A stretch of DNA of 54,220 nucleotides, taken from contig JADNYJ010000237.1 in the NCBI GenBank assembly GCA_015501075.1, forward strand, positions 1 through 54,220, written 5' to 3'. The translations under genes were made by a program, and so were the position numbers. Below, piece by piece: positions 43,791 through 53,393 of the stretch. Each line of letters begins with the position of its first letter. The first letter of the stretch is position 1. The notes beneath the pieces are model-generated. The model was not told where the DNA came from, ran no database searches, and worked only from the letters and a program-made list of their open reading frames with translations. The stretch comes from Gymnopilus junonius (Eukaryota; Basidiomycota; Agaricomycetes; Agaricales; Galerinaceae).

Positions 43791-44026
43791 TGTCATGAAT
43801 CCTCATTTTCTCCTCATTCCTCTTTCCCCTGTTTCACTTCTTATCTACATTTGATCATCCATGCCCTTTCCTTATGCTGCAGCCTCCATAGTAGCCATGC
43901 TCTATCCATATGCTAACCTCATGGACACTCATATATACTAATATGGACACCTCTACTTAGTATAAATACTGGTTGGTTGTAGTAGATAGACCTCAGCTTG
44001 AACTTGGTTTAGCTTTAGTTCTGACA
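43791..44026 (+). repeat. 3' LTR
   Basis: 236 bp. Differs from the 5' LTR by four transitions (all at CpG positions of the 5' copy) and one inserted C. TATA box at 43961-43968. Confidence 0.97.
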
Positions 44027-44031
44027 GTATG
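44027..44031. repeat. 5 bp target-site duplication, right
   Basis: GTATG, matching 38659-38663. Confidence 0.95.
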
Positions 44032-47000
44032 CACCCATCCCTTTTTCAATTGTGCCTCTATCAGTGTCTCTTCACAGACCCACCCTTACCTCCCCCCTCT
44101 CTGCCACAATCTGATTGTGAGTGCAATGAATACAGATACAACAGCAACCACTCCATCACCCACTACTGTGGCAGGGAGTCTTAGGGCCCCTGGGGCATTG
44201 TTATTTCTTATGCATTGAATCAAATTCTGTAAATAATTTGCCTTGCATTGTATAAAGTTTTTCATCACATGTTGCATGCACTGCAACCTAAGCCATGGTC
44301 AAAGTCAAAAAAGAAAGCCTTATTGACAGGTCAACTTTTTTTTTCTTATTGATTTTTTTTTCATTTCATACAATGTAACCACCCACAATGAGCCTCAACT
44401 GCCTGCCATGGAACCCCACCATATGCAAGCAATAAGATTGAGTGGACATTCTTCTTGTTCCTTGTTATGCATGGATTTGCCATCTGGCCCAAGGCAGCAT
44501 GGTATGCATCTATTCAATCCAATGTATTCTTTTCTTCTGACTTTCTTTGGAGGACAAAATTTCTGACAGTGGCTTTCAATGTTGTTCCACATCCAACCCT
44601 TTTATGCCCAAAGTGTCATCATTGGTATTTTTTAACCCATCAGACCATATGACACACTCCCAGAAAAATCTCTAGCCCCTTTCCACCAACATTAAGCAGG
44701 GTGTGAATTTGGAGGCATCTACACCCCTCAGCCCATGGCTTCAACATCAATGGCTTTGACAGATGGCACCTTTGCTTCTGACTTCGCAATGACAGAAAAA
44801 GCATTGGATTTGCTGGTTATTTTTAACACCTGCTTCATTTGGCAGAGAGTTGACATGCTCCAATTTATATGCCATCAGGTCAGACCTGTAGCCTTTACAA
44901 GGCCATGACCTTGCTCTGCTTCAGCCAAAAAACAGGTCTAATCAAACAAGAGGGACAAAAAGATGTACAAAAAAAAGGCAAGTGCAGATGGATGTACATG
45001 AATTCATGATGTGCATCTATGGTTTAAGCATATATTAATCAATGCATTTCTCACTGCATTTTTTTTAAAATAGAAGTTCATTTGCCACAGGCTTGTGAGG
45101 CACAATGTTTTAAACCAGCTCTTTCCCATCACCTCCCCATCAATTGACCATGACTGCCCCAATGACACAATGCTTCTTCTGAAACTCATCCAACACCTGC
45201 AAGAAATTGGCTTGGGGCAAATATTGGCTCCTGATCTGTGTGAAGCTGCTGGTAAGCCCTGCCTCTTAGACTGCCAGAATTGGACCACTGATTTCTCTAA
45301 TTTTTGGCATTATTCATTCTCATAACATTCTGAAAACACTAATACTCTAATGTGGAAAATGTTATAATATCTAAACTACCTACTACTTTGCAGGTACTAC
45401 TAATAACTAAGCTGGAAAAGGAAGGGTACAAGAAAGAGCAGGAAGTAATCAGAGAGGGGGAACAGTGCTAAACAAGGTCCAAAGCAATGGTTAGCAGGAA
45501 GGGAGATGGTGGGCAGGAGAAAGAATGATAGGTAGTAGGGACTGTGATAGGGACTGTGTGGCAACCATTGGGGCTGTTGCCAACATCCACATGGTGCAGA
45601 TTATTTGTAAGATAATGTTTTTATCTTGTAGATAGTCTGCATTTTCTTATTGGATAGTATTGTTATGTTACAGGTTACAGTTCTTATCTGTGATGTGGGA
45701 CTTGGTAGAAAAATATTAGGAGAGGGAAGAAGGTATCTGGAAATTACTGACAGTGAGTGGGAATACCAGTTTCTAAGCTAGTTAGCTTAGTTGAGCAGGT
45801 TGGTAGGGCAAGCTGATTAGCTATTAATAACATGATGTCAAGGTGGGATGAAATTGCTAAAATTGCTTTATTTAGCAGGGTAGGGGGTAGAGTATATATT
45901 ACAAAGTTATATCTGCAGTGTTGGGGTGCTGGGGTATGTACTGCATGGTTACCTTTACTGACAATATTGTATATTAATTTGGAATACTATATTATACACA
46001 TTATGATATATACAGGAATAATACAGCTATCAATGACTATTGATTGCTCATAGTCAAGCATTATTGACAATGGCAGATCTACTTTTCTTACATTTACCAC
46101 CTCTGATTCAATGTCCTCCTCAACTCTGCACTCTTTCCAACTTTGCCTCATGCTGCTGCTTTTTCTTTCTTAGCATAAAGTCCTGCAGTGTCATCTTGGA
46201 AGTTGATGCCCTATCCATAAACTTCTACTTCCCATTTTCCAGCATGAACCCTGCCTTCTTGCCAACCTACCTTAATACTGTCCACTCTCAGAAGTAATGA
46301 TGAGTTTGTCTTCTGATATCAGAATGGATATATGAAACCAATAGTGATCTCAAAATACTGGATCCCACACCAACTCCCATCATTCCACTGCCTATCATCC
46401 TCCATTTTTATCTTGCTATTGCCCATTGCACCACCCCCCTATGAATCAGCTACAGGTAAGGTAGGGGCTATCAGGAATGTGCACTCTTATATAAGCCAAA
46501 ATCATGCTCAACAGCAAGCTCAATAGCACCCACATCATAGTACTATTTCACTATTTGATATCTAAGAGTAATGGAGATCATGTAGTCCTCCAACTCTATG
46601 GTTTTTTTTTCAAGTAATTTGATCTCCAAGCTTAAATATATCCCAAGAAAAAAAATCTAGAAAAAGATGCTAAATGCTCTAAAAACACAATTAACAAAGA
46701 GAGAAAAAAAGTTCAAATTTTGGTCAAGCATATTTTGCTGCTTATATAATGACAACACATGACCTACTGGGGCAAGCAAAGCACCTCCTCCAAGGGTAAA
46801 AAATCTCTAATACCTGGTCATAAGTATGTTAGCAGTGCAAAGAACCATGGTACAACATTCTAATGCAATACTCTCTTATATCAATAACTTTCTGAAGCCT
46901 AAAAACCTCCAGAATCCAACAGTAGGGAACTCACTTGATGATATGCCAGTTGTCCAAATCAAATGGTGAGAGTCCTCAGACATGATGTGGACAATGTTTA

Positions 47001-47158
47001 GCTAATTTTATCAATTGGTTATGCAAATTGTGCAGCCCAGTTTATCAGTGCATATGAGCAAGATCTGAGCAGGCTGGAGGCAGCCTAGGCAAACAAGAAA
47101 TATCATGGTTATCAAACATTGTGTGATAAATCCTACTCAGTTATACACTTAGTCTCTT
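44032..47158. other. Low-information region with coding-like fragments
   Basis: The segment 44027-44080 could be an intron (GTATG...TTCACAG). Frames at 44086-44218, 44455-44652 and 45095-45325 have mixed coding-like composition but no domain I recognise. 45380-46060 is purine-rich then AT-rich without ORFs and may be old LTR sequence; I could not define ends. Confidence 0.4.
47151..47158. repeat. Target-site duplication, left copy of MITE
   Basis: AGTCTCTT; the right copy is GGTCTCTT (49714-49721), 7 of 8 identical. Confidence 0.75.
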
Positions 47159-49162
47159 CAGGGTTACCAAAGTTCAGTTCTAAACTGTCAGTTCAAAGCC
47201 AAACTGGCCAAACTGGACTGACAGTTCAGGGTTCAGGTTTAGTTCTGGTTCAGTCCAGCTATGGGCTCAGTAGGTTCAGTTCTCAGTTCTTACATTTCAA
47301 AATTTCTGAGAACCAAGTTCAAACCAGTTTGAACTGAACTTTTAGATATAGATATCAATTTACCAATTTTTTTGGGCTCAAATGAGCTACAAGAAGTTGA
47401 AATATTGAGCATTTAATGACTTGATACCACTGCCCAGTGTTAAGTCAGAGCTTGAATTTACTTACAGCCACATGAAAGCTTATTTCTCTCAATCAATCAT
47501 CACTACCACCATCTTCCCTCTTTCCACAATGTGTTGCCCCTCCCTCAGATAAGGATGTGGGCTGATAGTTGAAGGATTGGCACTGGGACATTGGAAGCAG
47601 GGACCCTTGAAGAGGGAGGCTGACCATGTACATCACAGGATGTGCTTGCAATCCATTATTGTGAGCATGTTCTGTCTTGGTTTTTTCTTCTGTTGACAAT
47701 GTTACTGATAGTGTTTTTCTTTCTCAGATTGTTTTGGTGATCTAGCCTGTCCATCTCCACCTCCCTCACCCACAAAAGCAAGTCAGAGGTGGAAAATTTT
47801 CTGTATTCTTGCAGCTGCCACTGTTTCTGCCCCCCTCACTCCAACCTTCAAGTGCAAGACAGGTGCTCATCCCTTCTCACTACTGACACTGCTGATGCCT
47901 TATTCACATCAGATGCCACCCTATTATGCTTGTTCACCTTGATCTGGAAGATATGTCTGTTCCCCTCCCTCCAGCTTTTGCCACCAACTCCCTTTACTAC
48001 ATTCTCACTGCCAGCATTTTCCTGCCTTTGGTTCAAGTGTGAGATGGGTAGCTTTTTTTCTGGCTGTACCATGGAGGTAGAGGTAGGACTTCACACCTTT
48101 TGGTGTATCTATCCTCTTTCCATGATCCCCACATCATGTCATACCCCCTCAATTATATGTAGTATTAATGTTGATATATTGTATATACTTTTTAAAGTAT
48201 AATTTAAAAAATTTTCTTCAAATTTGCAGTTTGGCAATCTGAACTGTGAACTGAACTGAACTGAACTAGAAGAACCAGTTCTAGTCTATTCAGTTCTGGT
48301 TCTGGTTCAGTCCTTGCATGCATCAGCAGATATGGTCTATGCTCTGGAATACTACATAGAGTTACATAACACCATAGTACCATAGCAAGGGGTACCCAAT
48401 ATCAAGCCATCTGCTGGCATTACATAGCATGACCCTTATGCTATGAACACTATGGAGTGCTATATAGCATCAGCTTGAGGGTGCTATAGTATTCCTAATA
48501 GCCTTTCTTTACTATGCTACATTTGTGCTTCATCTATATAACACTACAGAGTACTTGTCAAGGACTACCTGAAGCTATGTGATTTCCCTCAAACTATCAA
48601 AATGTTGCCTTTTATATCATCACTTCACCCATAAATCAATCAGATGGTGCAAAAAAAATGCATTGACAAGTAGCTACATAGCAGAGATACATGCTTTTAC
48701 TTTAAAACTAATCAAACTAATGTTTTCTGCAGAATAAAGTGACTAATTAACAAAGGTATCAATGAGAAAAGATAGTAGGCATACCTGCAAGGTCTACTAG
48801 TACTCCAAATACAATGAACCCTCCCCAGATTAGTCCCAGTCCTCCTAGATCACCATATCACTTGAGAACATGTCATAGAGATTCTGAGAGGCAATGGCAA
48901 CATGTCACAGTTGCTAAGCAGTTGTGGATATCACTGGTCTGTTATGTTCAAGTCATCAGTGAAGTCCAGAATCAGAGGTAGATCAAGAAATAAAGGCTCA
49001 CTTAGAGCAAATTTTGAAAGGCAGAAGTTGGCCTCCTGGTGCCAGCCAGTGTCTGAAATGGGTTGACAGTCAATGAGAGGATGGTGTGGAAGGAAGAAGG
49101 AAGATCAGAAATGGAAAGATCTTATTATTAGAGCCAACTATGTCATGTGTGACAAAGCACAT

Positions 49163-49203
49163 AATGCATCACATTAACTGTCATGATCATGTTGTGATGC
49201 ATT
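49163..49203. repeat. 11 bp inverted repeat around a palindromic core
   Basis: AATGCATCACA pairs perfectly with TGTGATGCATT; the spacer contains the palindrome CATGATCATG. Confidence 0.85.
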
Positions 49204-49236
49204 GGTGCACTCACCTTTGTTGATTGTGTGCCAGTA

Positions 49237-49283
49237 TGGGAAGAGCTGGTTCAAAAGCACTGACTTTGAGCCAGCTCTTCCCA
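49237..49283. repeat. 19 bp stem hairpin, one mismatch
   Basis: TGGGAAGAGCTGGTTCAAA (49237-49255) pairs with 49265-49283 with a single T/C difference and a 9-base loop. Confidence 0.9.
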
Positions 49284-49713
49284 CACCCTTAATTCTAAAT
49301 AAATATAGACTGGATTCTCTTACTGCTTGTGAAGTTGTGCTTGTGATTTACAGAGCATTGTTAAGTCCAAAAGTATGGCCCTTAAGACCCATTTGTTTCA
49401 TATTAAGACTGTGAATGGTATCAAAAGCCTCTAAAATAGAGAATACTATGTATATACTGTCAAGAAAATATATAACACTAGATAGTGTCTGCTTTAAAAC
49501 AGGGAGCACTATGGAGCAAGCACTGGATGCTATAGAATGCTATGATGCTATGGGGTGCTAGCTGAGATGACAGATGTTATGCTGTGCTATAAATTAGGAA
49601 CCCTTGCTATAGGCACAAAATCCAAGATTTGCTAATATGCTGCTTGAAGTTCAGTTCTTGGTTCTTGAGGAGGGGGGGGGAGAACTGGACTAAACTAAAC
49701 TTCAGCAACCCTA

Positions 49714-49721
49714 GGTCTCTT
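49714..49721. repeat. Target-site duplication, right copy of MITE
   Basis: GGTCTCTT, one difference from 47151-47158. Confidence 0.75.
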
Positions 49722-50025
49722 GAACATCCTATTTTTAGTATGCTTTCACTTTCATTATTCTCAATCACTTTTATTCTGTCTTGGACATGATCTTTACAGT
49801 CTCATTTATTTCCCAATTCCTTCCCTTTTTTGTTTCCTTTTAAAATCACATTCCTTTACTCCTTTTTCTATTAGCCTCTTTTATTTTCTATAAAAGCCTA
49901 TAGATTTCCTCCTGTATCATCATAGAATCAACTCAATAGTATTGATTTGAATTCCTCATATTGCACATGCTCATCTATTCTTGATCTCACTCTCTCATTC
50001 TATTCTGGAACTCAGGTCCTTACAC
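49721..50025 (-). repeat. Candidate LTR in minus orientation
   Basis: On the minus strand it begins TGTAAGGACCTGAG and ends GATGTTCA, and is preceded by a purine-rich GGGAGGCAATG (50026-50036). The plus strand has TATAAAAG at 49890-49897, which would be antisense. No second copy is in the window. Confidence 0.45.
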
Positions 50026-51367
50026 ATTGCCTCCCGATGATAAGTTTAGGTAGTTTGTAGGTATGAAAAACGAAATAGATCGCTTTTATTGAACCCAACA
50101 AATATCCCTTGACTTGTGTAAGTTCTGGGGAGTGTAAGTATCAATGTCTTTTTAATTAAGTTCGCTTTTATGGGGTTTTACAATGGGTTGTAGGGGTTCT
50201 TTGGATAATGGATCACTTTTAATTGACTTCTGGCTTGGAAACTTTCTCTAAACTTGACTGATCTCTTCTTGAGATAAACTAGGCTCTGGCTATGCTTTTG
50301 AACTAAAAGACTTCGTACTTTTGTAGCTGAGTGACGCTCTGTCTACTCCCAACTACTCAACTAGGTCCTGACTTGAATAATAAGCCTTTGCTTAATCTAT
50401 CTCTTATTTGAGCTCAATTCTAAGTTTGTCTGAAGCTTATCTCCTTTTATATCAATCAATTGTCTTTCTATTATCTAGTTTAGAAGCCAGACGCTCGATT
50501 GTATTGCTAGACTCGAGGGGTGCTGTCTGCTTGCTTTTCTACACTAATTCTACTGGGTTTTTATACTATTTTACTGGGCATCTTACTAAGCTAATTTGAT
50601 AAGCACTGTGTAATTAATTATCTCGTCATTAGTCCATTCGGAGTGAGGGGAATTATGCCATTGGTTGGGCATATTCATCAAGCGCCGAATATTTATCTCA
50701 TTGCCATATAAGGCATTTTATCGGATTAATATTCCTGCTGTTGCGATTGTGCAACGGCCGGTTCATTATAGCGTCTTTAATATTTGTCTACCTCGCAGAG
50801 GATTTTGTCTACGTCCTCAGGGGCTTGCTAATGTGTCTAGGATAGGTGTATATTTATTAGTTCTATGAGGGAACGCGAGGGGACGAGCGTCCTTGCGTCG
50901 CGTCTTCATATTACCAAAAATAGCACCCGCTCCGACGTCGATCATCGTGGATTATTCCTTTTCCGGTTACATTCCTCCGGATGATAAAAATAGATTACAC
51001 CGGCTTCGGGGTAATTGACTTGTTTGGGCTGTCGCTCCGCATGTCTATATCAGGTCAAAGGTCGTTCCCATTGTCTGTGCGTGTTTCCGCGCTCCCTTGG
51101 TAGTTATTTTAAATAAACTCGAGGCCCCTACTAGTGTGTAAGGACTGTAGTAATTCGCTTGTGTATCTTATAATAAATGATTAATGATTACTAGGTGATC
51201 ATAATCATTATATCTTTTGATATTAAGCTTTTAATGTTTAAATGTGGTTTTCTCGAGTATATTCGGGATGTTTAAGCTCGGGAAGGCTATCAACAACCTA
51301 TATTAATTTATAGAGATGGTCGAAAATAATGGGGATGGCCTGTTTTCACACATAACTGTGTAACAGT
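50026..51367. other. CpG-rich non-coding region, probably LTR or UTR of a young retroelement
   Basis: No ORF above 70 codons and none recognisable. CpG is visibly frequent (for example GAACGCGAGGGGACGAGCG near 50872), in contrast to the rest of the window. Its right end (51357-51365) carries TGTGTAACA, i.e. TGTTACACA on the minus strand, directly after a purine tract, as an LTR start would. Confidence 0.5.
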
Positions 51368-51410
51368 CTCATCATCTCCCCTCGACTTTAGATATTGACC
51401 GTCCTCGGTC
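51368..51410 (-). other. Polypurine tract and hairpin, copy 1
   Basis: On the minus strand AAGTCGAGGGGAGATGATGAG is preceded by a perfect hairpin GACCG-AGGA-CGGTC (51397-51410). A GAGGGGAG tract followed by TGTTACAC is typical of a retroelement 3' end. Confidence 0.6.
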
Positions 51411-51618
51411 ATCTATCCGGACTCTAATAATTTTTTTTTTTTTTAATTAACATTTGGGATATGTTTCCTTCTTTTGCCCTCATGCGTTTTTCATTGATTT
51501 TATCAAGTCAATTTGATTCCTAACGCCGCTTTGTGTCAAAAATTTTTCATGTCTGAATTTTTGTGTCTGTCACTTATATCATTATATCTTCATTAGTCTT
51601 ATTCAATATCATTGTTTC

Positions 51619-51660
51619 CTCATCATCTCCCCTCGACTTAAATTCTGACTGTCCTCAGTC
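51619..51660 (-). other. Polypurine tract and hairpin, copy 2
   Basis: The same motif 251 bp to the right; its hairpin is GACTG-AGGA-CAGTC (51647-51660). Both hairpin arms differ from copy 1 by a CpG transition, so pairing is kept. Confidence 0.6.
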
Positions 51661-51949
51661 GAATTATTTGACAAGAGAGAAGACGTACTCAAGGATCAAT
51701 CTTTAATTAATCAACACTGCCACCGGTCCGACATATTCCTAAACAGGGAATTTACTCCTGCTAAATAAGGCAATGTAAAGATCGTATTCAGTTCTAAGGT
51801 CCTAGGGAATTGTTTTGAGCCTCAGAGGCAACACATTTGGTGTCTCCAGTAGTGCGCGCACTATCTTTCAAGCGCTTAACCATTTCCCCTCTGAATTTCA
51901 AAGGCAGAGAATTTTTATTGAATGGCCCCCAATCTGTTTTTATCACAGG

Positions 51950-51957
51950 TATAAAAA
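51950..51957 (+). promoter_or_regulatory. TATA box of the multi-exon gene
   Basis: TATAAAAA lies 79-72 bp before the ATG at 52029, followed by a CT-rich stretch (51981-51993, CCCCCTTCCTC) common at fungal transcription starts. Confidence 0.6.
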
Positions 51958-52028
51958 CCAGGTGAGTTTGCTCGCTTTTCAATATCCCCCTTCCTCATAT
52001 TTGAAGTCAATATTTATCTTGTCTCACA

Positions 52029-53306
52029 ATGTCCACTGCGGAATTATTTTCGCTCAGCAACATCACGCGCGACTTGTCCGACGACATCATGAAGAAATGT
52101 CGCAACTATGTCAGTATCGCGAATAGCGCTGAAAACGCCCAACTTGCTTTCAATATGCTCGACAAGGAGCTGGACAAAATAATGGTGCGTCTTCATAATT
52201 TTTATCTATCTTTCTATTTCATTTTAAATTATCATTAGATGGTTGCGCTCCGTGAGCCAGCCAACATTGCTTTGATCCGCGATCCCTCTTTTCTTCTCGA
52301 GCGCTTCTTCGAGCTTCGCGGCCTCTACCAGAAGGTGCAAGACGTCATCAAAATTCGTGGCACTATCGAGTCCTCGATTTATCACACAATCTTTGAAGTC
52401 TGCAGCACTGTCCAGCGGCGTCGCAATGAAAAAGGTCCAGCTGAGACAGTTCAATCTGTTGCTCTTCCTCAGCCTTCTCTTCAGCCTTCTCCTGTCGCGG
52501 ATATGCCCATAGGTGCTAAGGATGTCATCAAGGTGCGCTGATATTTTTATAATATCTTGCTAACACTCTAATGATGTTTTCAGCGTCGTCCTCGCATTAA
52601 ATCTACGAAATATGTTCAAGATTCAGATGGGGAAGAGCCTGAGCAGGTCTCAAACAAAGATGTCGCTCATTCTGACCATGAGGTACATTATCATTTTTCT
52701 TCTTCATCTGTCCAGTTTTAACTGAACTTGTTTTTAATTAAAATAGGACAACAACATGAAGATTGACGATGAGGCTGGTCCTCCTCCCAGTTCTTCGACT
52801 TCTGAGGAGTCCGTGGTCATTATTAATTCTAGTCCCGCAGCCCCAGCGGCTGCTAAGGTGCGCTTCATGGTGTCTTAATTTTATCATTCTTAAATCTTTG
52901 CTTTATAGCTTCTTTCTAAACCCTCGGTAATGCTCCTTCCCTATCATGAAGTTCCTGGCATTGACCTTGGTCGGTCTTATTTGAAGGCTCAGAAGACGCT
53001 CGCCAAAGCTGAAAAGACATCGAAGGCTAGCCCTCATTTTAAAAAGGCTAAACACTCTCAAGATGCTGATCTCTCAGGTGTGTGTCCTCCTTTCTCAATA
53101 TTATTTATTTCTGACAATAGTCTTATTTAGCCAATAGCGACCTTCTCATTGTCCGAGCTAATCTTCAGACTGTCCAGACATGAGTTGGAAATCTTGACTT
53201 CGAGATATCCTCTCTCTCTCGCTGTCTCGCTGATTTTCGTGAACAGGAAGCGATGCTTCGCCTTCGCCTTCATGAACTTGAGAAAATCGAGAGGTCTCGC
53301 AAGTGA
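52029..53306 (+). CDS. Six-exon hypothetical gene carried antisense within a gypsy element
   Basis: Exons 52029-52184, 52239-52532, 52584-52682, 52747-52857, 52909-53077 and 53131-53306; all introns are 50-64 bp with GT...AG ends (GTGCGT, GTGCGC, GTACAT, GTGCGC, GTGTGT). The first four are phase 0, the last phase 1. The protein starts MSTAELFSLSNITRDLSDDI, is helical (AQLAFNMLDKELDKIM; FLLERFFELRGLYQKVQDVI), has an acidic/Pro-Ser middle (DSDGEEPEQVSNKD; AGPPPSSSTSEESVV), a Lys-rich segment (KTLAKAEKTSKASPHFKKAK) and a C-terminal coiled coil (REQEAMLRLRLHELEKIERS). One in-frame TGA at 53181-53183 comes about 40 codons before the final stop; it could be a CGA decay. I do not recognise the family. 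CpG content is high and splice sites are intact, so the gene is young or selected. It lies 88 bp from the end of an oppositely oriented gypsy pol. Confidence 0.8.
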
Positions 53307-53393
53307 AAGGCCTCATAATCATTAGATGGCGCAGTTTTACATATTTTGGCCCATAAGTAGTTTTAAATTACTTGTTGGACTTAGATAGAATTT

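Larger units (their letters stand above)
38664..44026 (+). mobile_element. Complete LTR retrotransposon (Ty3/gypsy), non-functional
   Basis: Two nearly identical LTRs (235 and 236 bp), TGTCAT...TGACA ends, a GTATG duplication and a polypurine tract define a 5363 bp element. Order gag-NC, PR, RT, RNase H, IN and a small extra ORF is Ty3/gypsy. It resembles marY1/Tf-like elements of mushrooms as far as I can judge. Most of gag is missing and pol is frameshifted repeatedly. Confidence 0.97.
48381..49611. mobile_element. Inner inverted-repeat element nested in the MITE
   Basis: CATAGCAAGGGGTACCCAAT at the left and, inverted, TATAGCAAGGGTTCCTAATT at the right are related; both arms contain many GCTAT/ATAGC subterminal motifs. 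No clear target duplication, so exact ends are tentative. It interrupts the GTTCAG-rich right arm of the outer element. Confidence 0.65.
47159..49713. mobile_element. hAT-like non-autonomous element (MITE-type), disrupted by another inverted-repeat element
   Basis: Left end CAGGGTTACCAAAGTTCAGT and inverted right end TAGGGTTGCTGAAGTTTAGT agree at 15 of 20 positions; every mismatch is a transition. An 8 bp near-perfect duplication flanks it. The arms are packed with GTTCAGTTC/GAACTGAAC subterminal repeats (47169-47340, 48238-48310, 49645-49705). There is no transposase; frames at 47493-47699 and 47789-48202 are not recognisable. Confidence 0.8.

Noticed and set aside
49721..50025. Plain solo LTR
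   Set aside because: TG...CA ends exist but no matching 5 bp flanks; a purine tract beside it suggests a 3' LTR of a larger element instead.
51397..51660. Hairpin covariation as proof of a functional RNA
   Set aside because: Both changes are at CpG, so deamination on each strand gives the same result without selection.
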